Made by a program: the position numbers and the translations under genes. DNA of 64,000 nt from Shewanella cyperi. GTDB lineage: Bacteria > Pseudomonadota > Gammaproteobacteria > Enterobacterales > Shewanellaceae. The stretch covers positions 1,135,501 through 1,199,500 of the forward strand of contig NZ_CP071501.1 in assembly GCF_017354985.1 (NCBI RefSeq), read 5' to 3'. Positions within the stretch are counted from its first letter, which is position 1. The number at the start of each line of letters is the position of its first letter. Below the pieces are notes generated by a model. It was given only the letters and a program-made list of their open reading frames with translations, had not been told where the DNA came from and made no database searches. Shown one piece after another: positions 46,555-56,799 of the stretch.

Positions 46555-47033
46555 GTCACTTCCTTATCTTGATTGTGGACTTCCAGCTTAACGGCAGACT
46601 CGAGTCGGCGCTTCTCCGAAACTGCTATGTTGAGGTTTGGACGATCGATCGCGCGCATGACACATTCGGGCACTTCCTGTCGTGAATGTGGCGTCGAGCA
46701 TTCACGAGCCCGAAATTCTCCGGGGCTCTCACCGGTTATATCGTTGAAAATTCTGCCGAAGGTACCAATGCTGTTCCAACCGGTTTGCAGGGCTATTTCT
46801 GTAATGGGCAGATCTGAGTCGCGCAGCAGCGCCGTGGCTCTTTCTATACGACGGCTGAGCAAGTACCTGTGTGGCGGTACGCCGAAGGCTTTTTTAAACT
46901 CCCGGGCAAAATGCGCCGGCGAAACGGCGCTGACCTCAGCCAGGCGTTTAATGGGCCAATCCTCCTGGGGGGCCGCGTCCATACGATCCTTAGAGCGCAA
47001 CAGTCTGCGCAATAATTCGAAATTTTGACTCAT
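46551..47033 (-). CDS. AraC-family transcription regulator (short)
   Basis: I take the ATG at 47033, giving 160 residues; a GTG six codons upstream is possible. The two helix-turn-helix units lie at about residues 28-115: WPIKRLAEVSAVSPAHFAREFKKAFG, then PITEIALQTGWNSIGTFGRIFNDITGESPGEFR, the AraC/XylS signature. There is no separate N-terminal ligand domain; the C-terminal tail of about 45 residues is unusual and may substitute. With its stop over the VOC start, it probably regulates this operon, and itself. Part of the accessory island. Confidence 0.85.
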   Translation of the reverse strand: MSQNFELLRRLLRSKDRMDAAPQEDWPIKRLAEVSAVSPAHFAREFKKAFGVPPHRYLLSRRIERATALLRDSDLPITEIALQTGWNSIGTFGRIFNDITGESPGEFRARECSTPHSRQEVPECVMRAIDRPNLNIAVSEKRRLESAVKLEVHNQDKEVT

Positions 47034-47110
47034 GTTGTGCTTACCGCCCACAGCTGTAATCGAGAAAAGGTACGGTTATCGCAGCGAGCACCTTGATTCC
47101 CTTTTGAAGA

Positions 47111-47674
47111 TCATTCGCGGTACTTTGAGTGATATCCCGGATTATCTTCAGGCCTCAATTTATTTGGGAAATTGATATCCGATTTAATATCCATGGCGAT
47201 AGATTTCATGCGCTTATAAGTCTCATAAGGGAATGGAATTGCACGCATATCATTCGTAGTTGGCCCTCTCTCACAGAACTCGCCATTAAATACACGAATG
47301 GTGCCTACACCGAATATGTTCTCAAGTGGGTTTACATTACACTCCGCGTTTAATATGCAATCATAATCAACCGATTTGTAATCAATCCCCATAAAGCCGC
47401 TGCGAAAGATAATTCGTCTATTTGTTAAGGCATAATAAGTATTCGGATAGACAAAGTAACGGTAAATCATAGGCACAAAAAATATAAAAAAGAATATAAT
47501 AAGAATAATTTGTGTACTTTCGTCCATCCCTGATAGTAAGAAACTGCACAATAACGCAGATACTGCAATTGCTAGTAAGTCATTAAAGTTTACGATAAAC
47601 AAAGGGAAATAAGGTTTCTCCTGCCAAAGGATCTTTTCGTTATCGTATAAAATGTGTTTGAAAACACTGTCCAT
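47111..47674 (-). CDS. PH-domain membrane protein (bPH2/YdbS type)
   Basis: The best start is the ATG at 47674, eight bases from AAGGA, giving 187 residues. Two hydrophobic helices (about 32-50 and 54-72, separated by GMDESTQ) precede a PH-like domain: YYALTNRRIIFRSGFMGIDYKSVDYDCILNAEC..NIFGVGTIRVF. The YALTNRRII signature is typical of bacterial membrane PH domains. Their role is unclear, and some take part in membrane stress. The gene is AT-rich and looks acquired. It stands between the AraC operon and repeat copy B. Confidence 0.8.
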   Translation of the reverse strand: MDSVFKHILYDNEKILWQEKPYFPLFIVNFNDLLAIAVSALLCSFLLSGMDESTQIILIIFFFIFFVPMIYRYFVYPNTYYALTNRRIIFRSGFMGIDYKSVDYDCILNAECNVNPLENIFGVGTIRVFNGEFCERGPTTNDMRAIPFPYETYKRMKSIAMDIKSDINFPNKLRPEDNPGYHSKYRE

Positions 47675-47857
47675 AGTCATATTCCTTAAAATCACGCGGA
47701 TGCCGGCTATCTGGCATAAGTAGTGAAGCTTAGATTGTGCTTATTGCTTGAATTTGTTCGTTATAAGCTAATCAACATTTCACATCATTGGTGCATATAA
47801 AATAGTACGGCCACAGGCAGCTACTTGGTTAATCCGTTTCCAACCTGGCCATCAAAG

Positions 47858-48653
47858 GCATGGCTACCGCACGGGCTGAAGTGATTTGCTTCGTCCCAGA
47901 ACTTCATTTTATCTCTTTGAATCAGCATCTTGGCAGAGGTTGCTGTAACTGGGCAAGCAAAAAGTGGAATCGTTTTTGTCTTTAGCCAAAGGTCACACAT
48001 TTGCCGGAGTGGAACATCTTTGAACAAGCACTGCCGCACCAGTGACCATCGGCGACATGGTCGCTCTTTCGCATCTGACCTCCATGGAAGGGGGAAATGC
48101 CTGTTTTGTCAGGAACAAAACAGGCCATGTGATCGCGACATTCGACCATCCTTGGTCAGCAGATGTCGCCGGTGAGGCTCCAGGGAAGGATCTGCGCCGT
48201 GTCACGGGTGTGGCAGTGCGATAGGTCGCTCTTTCGCATCCATGCGGTCGCGACATTGGTGCATCCATGCACTGCACCCACTACAGGTGATTGGTTGCAT
48301 CGAGAGGTTGATGCAAATGCCTGCATTAAAGATAGCCGCTGTGCCAGCGGCACAAAGTCGTGGGTTTCCAGCCGGGGGCGCCTAGCCCACCCCCGGCCAA
48401 AAGGGGCTCAACAGCAATAACAACGTCCCTGTTTAACAGCCAGCTCGCCAATCCCTGGCTCGCGCTCAGGAGCATGTTACTGCGTGACCTTCGCCCTCTT
48501 GGATCACCCTGCCGCCCCCAACCGGAGCCGAAAACCCCTCGGGTTTATGGGCGAAACGGCCAACGCGACAGACTCTCGGATTTACGTCCATGTAAATCCA
48601 CCCCAGCTCGGCTCCCTGCCTCGCGTTCGTGAGCTTGCCGCTGCGCGACACTC
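47858..48653. repeat. Island repeat, copy B, left part (split by the IS)
   Basis: It begins with gcatggctaccgcacgggct, matching copy A at 44308. It then contains the inverted repeat starting ggcactgccgcacc-type (near 48030) and returning as gtgtggcagtgc (48208-48219). A further hairpin, gcctgttttgt/acaaaacaggc (48099-48109 with 48115-48125), lies inside. The gccgctg/cagcggc hairpin and the section with accggagccga follow. It stops at gcgcgacactc, where the IS3 element begins. The same sequence continues at 49892 and is uninterrupted in copy C. Confidence 0.75.
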
Positions 48654-48661
48654 TGTAGTGG

Positions 48662-49824
<1,163 letters not shown>

Positions 49825-49891
49825 TGAACACCTCTTTTAGTGTGGCAATTTTACCACCTTAATGGGTGTCCGGAATTATTAGACCACTACA

Positions 49892-50063
49892 CTCACCCTG
49901 CTCGACCGAAGCAGCCTCGCTATCCCTACCTCGGCTACGCGCCCAAGCTCATCGTCCTCGGCGGCTCCGAAGGGGGGAATTGGCAGTGCAACAGTCCGGC
50001 TTTTGCTTTTCCATTCCGGAATGCGATGAACACTCCAATAGCTAGAGGGGAACGCCCTGAATT
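49892..50063. repeat. Island repeat, copy B, right part
   Basis: It continues copy B from the target duplication, with the segments cggcggctccgaagggggga, acagtccggcttttgctttt, aacactccaatagc and gaggggaacgccctgaattg, all also present in copy C. It passes directly into the inverted repeat that opens copy C. Confidence 0.75.
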
Positions 50064-50881
50064 GGCACTGCCGCACCAGTGACCATCGGCGACAAGGATG
50101 TCGCCGGTGAGCCTCCATGGACGGACTCGTGGCGTGTCACGGGTGTGGCAGTGCGAAAGCCCACTGCAAGTGATTAATTGCATCTAATGCTGGATGTCAG
50201 GACAAAGCACAAGATAGCCGCTGTGCCAGCGGCACAAAGTCGTGGGCCTCCAGCCGGGGGCGCCTAGCCCACCCCCGGCCAAAAGGGGCTCAACAGCAAT
50301 AACAACGTCCCTGTTTAACAGCCAGCTCGCCAATCCCTGGCTCGCGCTCAGGAGCATGTTACTGCGTGACCTTCGCCCTCTTGGATCACCCTGCCGCCCC
50401 CAACCGGAGCCGACAGCTCCTCGGCTTTATGGGCGAAACGGCCAACGCGACAGACTCTCGGATTTACGTCCATGTAAATCCACCCCAGCTCGGCTCCATG
50501 CCTCGCGTTCGTGAGCTTGTCGCTGCGCGACACTCACCCTGCTCGAGTGTCGCTACCTCGGCTTCCTGCCTCGGTTGTTGCCGTTTCTTGCCCAACACCC
50601 TCGACTCTGGCTCCTGCTTCGTCCTAACTCCTGCATCCATGCAGTCGTCGGCGGCTCCGAAGGGGGGAATTGGCGATGCAACAGTCCGGCTTTTGCTTTT
50701 TCCATTCGGGAATACGATGAACACTCCAATAGCCAGAGGGGAACGCCCTGAATTGGCACTGCCGCACCAGTGACCGTCCGAACCATGGGCGCTCAATGAC
50801 CAGGATGGAGGAAATGTCAGTTTTGTCAGTAACAAAACAGACGGAGCCAACCGTACTTTGGTGCATCTATGTACAGCACTT
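50064..50881. repeat. Island repeat, copy C (longest uninterrupted copy)
   Basis: It begins with the inverted repeat ggcactgccgcaccagtgac (about 50064) paired with gtcacgggtgtggcagtgc (about 50138-50156). In order follow the hairpins gccgctg/cagcggc, gccggggg/cccccggc and ccga/tcgg, the uninterrupted IS target, and a return of ggcactgccgcaccagtgac near 50755. The period from one such box to the next is about 690 bp. The last part (to about 50881) is a decayed start of another unit that repeats the copy B hairpin with ttttgt/acaaaa. No convincing gene is inside, and with copy B it fills 49825-50944. Confidence 0.7.
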
Positions 50882-50912
50882 AGCGGATGGGAGCTGCGGC
50901 GTCGCTAGCGAT

Positions 50913-50937
50913 GAAAAAAGGCGCCATTGGCGCCTTG
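50913..50937 (-). terminator. Terminator of the TetR gene
   Basis: On the minus strand the stem aaggcgcc/ggcgcctt with loop aat is followed by a T run. Confidence 0.8.
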
Positions 50938-50944
50938 GTGAGGT

Positions 50945-51631
50945 TCAGTTTCTGGGGAAATGACTCAGGGTCAGTTCGGCCACCTGCATCAGCTCTTCGG
51001 CTGTGGCGCCGTTGGTGGCCTGGATGGCCATGCCCTGCAGTACAGTGCCTATGTAGCGGGCGAGCACACCGGCATCAGTGCCTTTTGGCAGATCGCCATC
51101 CTGCTGGGCCTGCAACAAACGCTGATGCAGTGCCTCTTCGCCTTTGCGGCGGCGGCCCATCAAGGCTTCCTTGACCGATTGGCCCGACTCGCTGCAGGCC
51201 AGGGCGCCCTGGACCATAAGGCAGCCATTGGGATGATTTTTGTCAGCCAGACTGGTGGCCGACCCCATCAACATGTGGCGCACCACCTCATAGGCCGTTG
51301 GCTGCGCCAGGGCAGGGTAGAAGCAGGCGTCGGGGCGGTTTTCATACAGCTCAGTGGCCTTGAGAAACAGCTGTTCCTTGTTGCCGAAGGCGCAATAGAG
51401 ACTGGGTTTGCTGATCCCCATGGCCTGGGTCAAATCCGTCAGCGAGGTGCCTTCGTAGCCCTTACGCCAGAAGAGTTCCAGCGCCTTGGCGAGGGCCTCT
51501 TCCATATCGAAGGCACGGGGTCGTCCCACACAGGGGCCGGGCCTGCTAGTGGCTTTGCTATCTGCTACCTGAGCTTCGTTCGCCTCAGCATCGCTTGCCT
51601 TGGCATCAAGTGTTTGGGCATCGACAGACAT
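50945..51631 (-). CDS. TetR-family repressor of the RND pump
   Basis: The ATG at 51631 has GAGGAG upstream, giving 228 residues. An N-terminal extension of about 40 residues is Ala/Asp/Ser-rich (DAKASDAEANEAQ) and built from near repeats, which is unusual for TetR proteins. The DNA-binding domain begins GRPRAFDMEEALAKALELFWRKGYEGTSLTDLTQAMGISKPSLYCAFGNKEQLF. The C-terminal ligand domain has NHPNGCLMVQGALAC, typical of the AcrR/NemR side. It is divergent from the pump genes, and TACC-N4-GGTA boxes near the pump promoter are its likely operators. Confidence 0.88.
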   Translation of the reverse strand: MSVDAQTLDAKASDAEANEAQVADSKATSRPGPCVGRPRAFDMEEALAKALELFWRKGYEGTSLTDLTQAMGISKPSLYCAFGNKEQLFLKATELYENRPDACFYPALAQPTAYEVVRHMLMGSATSLADKNHPNGCLMVQGALACSESGQSVKEALMGRRRKGEEALHQRLLQAQQDGDLPKGTDAGVLARYIGTVLQGMAIQATNGATAEELMQVAELTLSHFPRN

Positions 51632-51767
51632 GGGCGTTCTCCTCAAATGGTGGCTTGCTACGACTTTTGGCTGTTGCGGATAGCTGGGCGCCTAGGATAA
51701 GGCCCGATGGGGACCCTGTCCAGCCTGTGAGTCCCCTGCCGCCGCAATCAATACCTGTGCGGGCTCC

Positions 51768-51803
51768 ACTCCTTGCCCCTGAGCGACTCCTTGCCCCTGT
51801 GCA
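51768..51803. repeat. Two-copy 18 bp direct repeat in the tetR-pump gap
   Basis: actccttgcccctgagcg (51768-51785) is followed directly by actccttgcccctgtgca (51786-51803). It has no coding role and lies in the 400-base gap that also holds the operators. Confidence 0.6.
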
Positions 51804-51863
51804 TCTCAGAGCCCCAGCAATAGTTGGCGCCATGTTGCTGCTGTCTCACCTTACAGTGATTCA

Positions 51864-51878
51864 GTGTCAGTCTGACAC
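51864..51878. promoter_or_regulatory. 15 bp perfect palindrome in the tetR-pump gap
   Basis: gtgtcagtctgacac is a perfect inverted repeat around one central base, 34 bases from the first TACC box. It could bind another regulator; no family is named. Confidence 0.35.
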
Positions 51879-51897
51879 AGGGGCTGAAATAATAATA

Positions 51898-51980
51898 TAC
51901 CGATTGGTAAAAAATACTTTGACTCCTGTGGCCGGATCTATATATTACCGATCGGTACAGATAATTTGTACCATTTGGTA
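51898..51980 (+). promoter_or_regulatory. Pump promoter with three TetR-type operator boxes
   Basis: TTGACT (51919-51924) and TATATT (51941-51946), 16 bases apart, form a good promoter. Boxes taccgattggta (51898-51909), taccgatcggta (51946-51957, a perfect palindrome touching the -10) and taccatttggta (51969-51980) share TACC-N4-GGTA. The position of the second box would block RNA polymerase. The divergent TetR protein is the obvious binder. Confidence 0.65.
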
Positions 51981-52034
51981 GCAAATTTTTCTTCACCGGT
52001 TTGGAACCGGTGCACATGCAGAGAGGGGCATGCT

Positions 52035-53393
52035 ATGAGCCATAAACTTCAACTTCGTTTTGCCGGGGTGGCACTGGCTGCCCTGTGGCTGCTCGCGGGA
52101 TGCGGCCAGTCCCAGGCCGAGGGTGCTCAGGCACCCGTTGCGCCCTCTGTGGATGTGGCCCAGGTGCTGGAAGAGAGCATCACAGAATGGGACGAATTTA
52201 CCGGACGTTTGCAGGCGCCTGAGCAGGTACTGCTGATCCCCAGGGTGTCGGGTTATCTGCAGGGAGTGCGTTTCCGTGAAGGTGCCCTGGTCAAGCAGGG
52301 TGAAGTGCTGTTCCAGATAGAGTCAGCGCCCTTTGAGGCCGAAGTTGCCAGGCTCAAGGCCGAACTGGCCAGTGCCGAAAGTGCCGAGGTGCTGGCCCGC
52401 AATGACTATGCCCGTGCCGAACAACTGTTTGCCAGCAAGGCGGTGTCAGCCGAATTGCTGGACGGGCGTCTGGCCCAGAAACGCCAGGCGGCAGCCAATG
52501 TGGCCTCGGTAAAAGCGGCGTTGGTGAGGGCGGAGTTGGACTTGTCCTACACCCAGGTGAAAGCGCCCATCAGCGGCCGGGTGTCCATCGCCAACGTGAC
52601 AGCCGGCAACTATGTGTCCGCAGGTCAAACCGAGCTGACCCGACTGGTGTCCACCGACAACATGTATGCCTACTTCGACGTGGATGAACAGACCTACCTC
52701 AAGTACGCCGCCCTGTCCCGGGCCCGCCAGCTGCAGGATCCCCGCGCCGGAGGCAACCCGGTATTCATGTCGCTGGTGAACGAGACGGGCTTTGGCCACC
52801 AGGGCCAGATTGATTTCGTCGACAACAGCCTCAATGCCCAGACCGGCACCATTCGTGTCCGGGCCAGTTTCGACAACAGTGACGGTGCTTTGCTGCCGGG
52901 CCTGTTTGCCAAGGTGCGCCTGGCGGGCAGCAAGCGCTACCAGGGCATTTTGGTGGACGACAAGGCCATTGGCACTGACTTGGGCAGCAAGTATGTACTG
53001 CTGCTGGATGAGAACAACAGTCTGGTTTACCGCCAGGTGCAGCTGGGTGAGAAGGTGGCCGGGCTGCGCATTATCCGCAGTGGCCTGACTGCCGGCGATC
53101 GCATAGTGGTCAACGGCCTGCAAAGGGTCAGACCGACCATGCAGGTACAGCCAAACATGGTTGAGATGGCCGCCGAAGAGATTATTGAAAACCTGCGCCG
53201 CCAACAGGCGGGGCTGTTTGCCGACAGCCCTGAGCTCGCGAAAAGTTCTGGGCTCGCGAAAAGTTCTGAGCTGGCTAACAGCCCTGAGCTGGCGAAAAGC
53301 CTTGAGCAAGTAAACAACCCTGAGCTGGCCGGCAGCCTTGAGCCAGCGGTTAATCGCAAAACAGCCCTGAGCCCAACAGCCTTGAACAAGTAA
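52035..53393 (+). CDS. RND efflux periplasmic adaptor (lipoprotein)
   Basis: The start is the ATG at 52035 after GAGAGGGG, giving 452 residues. A signal peptide with lipobox LLAGC makes it a membrane-anchored adaptor. Its domains are the barrel/lipoyl half (FTGRLQAPEQVLLIPRVSGYLQGV, VKQGEVLFQIE), a helical hairpin at about 100-165 and the second lipoyl half (LSYTQVKAPISGRVSIANVTAGNYV). The membrane-proximal part is GLRIIRSGLTAGDRIVVNGLQRVRP. This is the AcrA/MexE plan. The last 60 residues are a low-complexity run of (S/N)xELAxS units that typical adaptors lack. Cargo is not predictable. Confidence 0.92.
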   Translation: MSHKLQLRFAGVALAALWLLAGCGQSQAEGAQAPVAPSVDVAQVLEESITEWDEFTGRLQAPEQVLLIPRVSGYLQGVRFREGALVKQGEVLFQIESAPFEAEVARLKAELASAESAEVLARNDYARAEQLFASKAVSAELLDGRLAQKRQAAANVASVKAALVRAELDLSYTQVKAPISGRVSIANVTAGNYVSAGQTELTRLVSTDNMYAYFDVDEQTYLKYAALSRARQLQDPRAGGNPVFMSLVNETGFGHQGQIDFVDNSLNAQTGTIRVRASFDNSDGALLPGLFAKVRLAGSKRYQGILVDDKAIGTDLGSKYVLLLDENNSLVYRQVQLGEKVAGLRIIRSGLTAGDRIVVNGLQRVRPTMQVQPNMVEMAAEEIIENLRRQQAGLFADSPELAKSSGLAKSSELANSPELAKSLEQVNNPELAGSLEPAVNRKTALSPTALNK

Positions 53394-53416
53394 ACCGGTC
53401 GCTGAGGAAAGAAGTT

Positions 53417-56400
53417 ATGTTGTCACAGTTTTTTATCAGGCGACCCATATTCGCCGCAGTGCTGTCGCTGCTGTTTTTCATCACCGGGGCCATTGCCGTC
53501 TGGCAACTGCCCATCACAGAATATCCCGAGGTGGTGCCGCCGACCGTGGTGGTCACCGCCAGCTACCCCGGTGCCAATCCCAAGGTGATCGCCGAAACCG
53601 TGGCCTCGCCACTGGAGCAGGAAGTCAACGGGGTGGAGAACATGCTGTACATGTCCTCCCAGGCCACCGCCGATGGCCGCATGACCCTGACCATCACCTT
53701 TGCCATTGGCACGGATGTGGACCGGGCCCAGGCCCAGGTGCAGAGCCGGGTCGACCGGGCCAAGCCCCGTTTGCCCCAGGAAGTGCAACGCCTGGGGGTG
53801 GTGACCGAGAAATCGTCACCGGACCTGACCATGGTGGTGCACCTGACCTCACCGGACAAGCGCTATGACATGCTGTACCTGTCCAACTACGCCGCGCTCA
53901 ACGTCAAGGACGAGCTGGCGAGGATCAAGGGCGTAGGGTCGGTGCAATTGTTCGGTGCCGGTGAATACAGCCTGCGTATTTGGCTCGATCCCAACAAGGT
54001 CCAGGCCCTGGGGCTGTCGGCCGGTGATGTGGTGGCCGCGGTGCGGGAGCAAAACCAGCAGGCCGCCGCCGGCAGCCTGGGGGCCCAGCCCAGCGGCAGC
54101 GCCGACTTCCAGTTGCTGATCAACGTCAAGGGCCGCCTCAGCGAGCTGAGCGAATTTGAAGACATCATTATCCGCGTCGGTCAGGATGGTGAGATAGTGC
54201 GCCTCAAAGACGTGGCCCGGGTAGAGCTGGGGGCCTCCAGCTACGCCCTGCGTTCACTGCTGGACAATCAGGATGCCGTGGCGATTCCGATTTTCCAGGC
54301 ATCCGGCTCCAATGCCATTCAGATCTCCGACGATGTCCGCGCCCGTATGGCCGAACTGTCCCTGGGTTTTCCCGAGGGACTCAATTATGAAATTGTCTAC
54401 GATCCGACCGTGTTTGTGCGTGATTCCATCAAGGCCGTGGTCAAAACCCTGCTGGAAGCCATCTTGCTGGTGGTGCTGGTGGTGGTGCTGTTCCTGCAGA
54501 CCTGGCGCGCGTCCATCATTCCCCTGGTGGCCGTGCCCGTATCCCTGGTGGGTACCTTTGCGGTGATGCACCTGATGGGCTTTTCACTCAATGCCCTGTC
54601 GCTGTTTGGCTTGGTGCTGGCCATAGGCATTGTGGTGGATGATGCCATTGTGGTGGTGGAAAACGTCGAGCGCAACATAGCCAACGGTCTCTCGCCCATG
54701 GCGGCCACCGAGCGTGCCATGCGCGAGGTGACGGGCCCCATTGTGGCCACCACCCTGGTGTTGGCGGCGGTGTTTATTCCCACCGCCTTTATGAGTGGCC
54801 TGACGGGGCAGTTCTACAAACAGTTTGCCCTGACCATCACCATCTCCACCTTTATCTCGGCCATCAACTCCCTGACCCTGAGCCCGGCGCTGTCGGCGCT
54901 GTTGCTCAAGGGTCATGATGCGCCCAAGGATGCCCTGACCCGCTTGATGGACAGGCTGTTCGGTACCTGGCTGTTTGCCCCCTTCAATCGCCTGTTCAAC
55001 AGGGCCTCCGCGGGCTACGGTTTTGTGGTGCGCAAGGTGATTCGTTTCGGCGCCATAGTGGGCCTGCTGTATCTGGCTCTGGTGGCCGCCACCGGGGTGC
55101 TGTTTGTCAAAACCCCCACCGGCTATGTGCCGGGGCAGGACAAGCAATATCTGGTGGCCTTTGCCCAGTTGCCGGATGCGGCCTCGCTGGCCCGCACCGA
55201 TGAGGTGATCAAACGCATGTCGGCCATAGCCCTGGACTATCCCGGTGTGGCCCATTCTGTAGCCTTCCCCGGTCTGTCCATCAACGGCTTCACCAACAGC
55301 ACCAACGCCGGTGTGGTGTTTGTGGCCCTGGATGATTTCGACAAGCGCCAGGGACCTGAGCAGTCCGCCGGTGCCATCGCCATGGCGCTGAACCAGCAGT
55401 TTGCCGCCATTCAGGATGCCTATATCGCCATCTTCCCGCCACCACCTGTGCAGGGACTCGGCACCATAGGCGGTTTCAGGCTGCAAATTCAGGACAGAGC
55501 CAACCTGGGCTATGAGGCCCTGTATCAGGTGGCGATGCAGGTGATGTACAAGGCCTGGTCTACCCCAGAGCTGGCCGGGGTGTTCTCCAGCTATCAGGTG
55601 AACGTGCCGCAGCTGGAGCTGGAAGTGGACAGGACCAAGGCCAAACAACAGGCCGTATCGCTGGATCAGGTATTCCAGACGCTGCAGACCTATATGGGCT
55701 CGACCTATGTGAATGACTTCAACCGCTTTGGTCGCACCTATCAGGTGAACATGCAGGCCGATGAGGCCTTCCGCCAGAGCCCTGAGCAAATCCGCCAGCT
55801 GAAGTTGCCCAATGCCCATGGCGACATGGTACCGCTCGGCTCCTTTATCAAGGTGAGCCAGAGTGCGGGACCGGATCGGGTGATGCACTACAACGGCTTT
55901 GTCACCGCCGAGATCAACGGTGGTCCGGCGCCGGGATACAGCTCAGGTGAGGCCCAGGCCGCCATAGATAAAATCCTGGCCGAGACCCTGCCACCCGGCA
56001 TGACCTATGAGTGGACCGAGCTGACCTACCAGCAGATCCTGGCCGGTAACGCGGGCCTGCTGATCTACCCCCTGGTGATCCTGCTGGTGTTCATGGTGCT
56101 CGCGGCCCAGTACGAAAGCCTGAGTCTGCCACTGGCCATCATACTCATCATACCTATGACCTTGCTGTCGGCGCTGAGTGGGGTGCTGCTGTGGGGCAGT
56201 GACAACAACATCTTCACCCAGATAGGCCTGATAGTGCTGGTGGGGCTGGCAACCAAGAATGCCATCCTGATAGTGGAGTTCGCCAAGGAGAAGCAGGATC
56301 ACGGCATGGCGCCCATGGAGGCCATTCTCGAGGCGGCGCGGCTGCGACTCAGGCCCATACTGATGACCTCCATCGCCTTCATCATGGGTGTGGTTCCCAT

Positions 56401-56578
56401 GGTGTACTCCAGCGGTGCCGGCGCCGAGATGCGCCAGGCCATGGGCGTGGCGGTATTCGCCGGCATGATAGGTGTGACCCTGTTTGGTCTGCTGCTGACG
56501 CCACTGTTCTACTACGGTCTCAACCGTCGTAAGGCCAGACAGGCCGCCCTGGTCGCAGTGGAGGCCGAGGCCGCGTAA
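53417..56578 (+). CDS. RND (HAE1) multidrug efflux transporter
   Basis: The 1053-residue protein has the AcrB/MexF layout: an N-terminal helix after MLSQFFIRRPIFAAVLSLLFF, two periplasmic loops and twelve transmembrane helices. The proton-relay Asp pair is in GIVVDDAIVVVENVER, the helix-4 signature, and VGLATKNAILIVEFAKE supplies the relay Lys in helix 10. Proton flow drives drug export from the periplasm and outer leaflet. It is 23 bases after the adaptor gene. No TolC/OprM-type channel gene follows, so it must borrow one from elsewhere. The pump probably responds to the TetR protein. Confidence 0.95.
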   Translation: MLSQFFIRRPIFAAVLSLLFFITGAIAVWQLPITEYPEVVPPTVVVTASYPGANPKVIAETVASPLEQEVNGVENMLYMSSQATADGRMTLTITFAIGTDVDRAQAQVQSRVDRAKPRLPQEVQRLGVVTEKSSPDLTMVVHLTSPDKRYDMLYLSNYAALNVKDELARIKGVGSVQLFGAGEYSLRIWLDPNKVQALGLSAGDVVAAVREQNQQAAAGSLGAQPSGSADFQLLINVKGRLSELSEFEDIIIRVGQDGEIVRLKDVARVELGASSYALRSLLDNQDAVAIPIFQASGSNAIQISDDVRARMAELSLGFPEGLNYEIVYDPTVFVRDSIKAVVKTLLEAILLVVLVVVLFLQTWRASIIPLVAVPVSLVGTFAVMHLMGFSLNALSLFGLVLAIGIVVDDAIVVVENVERNIANGLSPMAATERAMREVTGPIVATTLVLAAVFIPTAFMSGLTGQFYKQFALTITISTFISAINSLTLSPALSALLLKGHDAPKDALTRLMDRLFGTWLFAPFNRLFNRASAGYGFVVRKVIRFGAIVGLLYLALVAATGVLFVKTPTGYVPGQDKQYLVAFAQLPDAASLARTDEVIKRMSAIALDYPGVAHSVAFPGLSINGFTNSTNAGVVFVALDDFDKRQGPEQSAGAIAMALNQQFAAIQDAYIAIFPPPPVQGLGTIGGFRLQIQDRANLGYEALYQVAMQVMYKAWSTPELAGVFSSYQVNVPQLELEVDRTKAKQQAVSLDQVFQTLQTYMGSTYVNDFNRFGRTYQVNMQADEAFRQSPEQIRQLKLPNAHGDMVPLGSFIKVSQSAGPDRVMHYNGFVTAEINGGPAPGYSSGEAQAAIDKILAETLPPGMTYEWTELTYQQILAGNAGLLIYPLVILLVFMVLAAQYESLSLPLAIILIIPMTLLSALSGVLLWGSDNNIFTQIGLIVLVGLATKNAILIVEFAKEKQDHGMAPMEAILEAARLRLRPILMTSIAFIMGVVPMVYSSGAGAEMRQAMGVAVFAGMIGVTLFGLLLTPLFYYGLNRRKARQAALVAVEAEAA

Positions 56579-56586
56579 CCCATTGC

Positions 56587-56619
56587 GGGGCCGCCATTTA
56601 TGCCGTTGGCGGCGGCCCC
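56587..56619 (+). terminator. Hairpin after the RND transporter gene
   Basis: The stem ggggccgcc/ggcggcccc with a 15-base loop lies eight bases after the stop. It lacks a clear T run. The rest of the 220-base gap to the next gene shows nothing assignable. Confidence 0.5.
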
Positions 56620-56799
56620 GAATCCTTTCCCGATGCAACCCACTGGCAGTGTTTGGCCTGGCCTTCACTGCCTTTTTTATTTATCAGCCTGAAGCGGGCC
56701 AGGGACTTTTTCACAAGTCCAAGGGGCAAGCTATAGTTAGTTGGACAGGTCTGGATTGTCGGGAGACAGCGGGACCGGTTAGTGATTGTGGAGGTGTGT

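Noticed and set aside
47821..48632. Open frames of 60-94 codons in repeat copy B
   Set aside because: These fall across predicted hairpins, change frame between copies and show no start signals. I treat the DNA as non-coding.
50242..50866. Frames in copy C resembling those in copy B (LLDHPAAPNRSR-type)
   Set aside because: Similarity comes from the shared DNA repeat; the peptide reading is not preserved better than the DNA.
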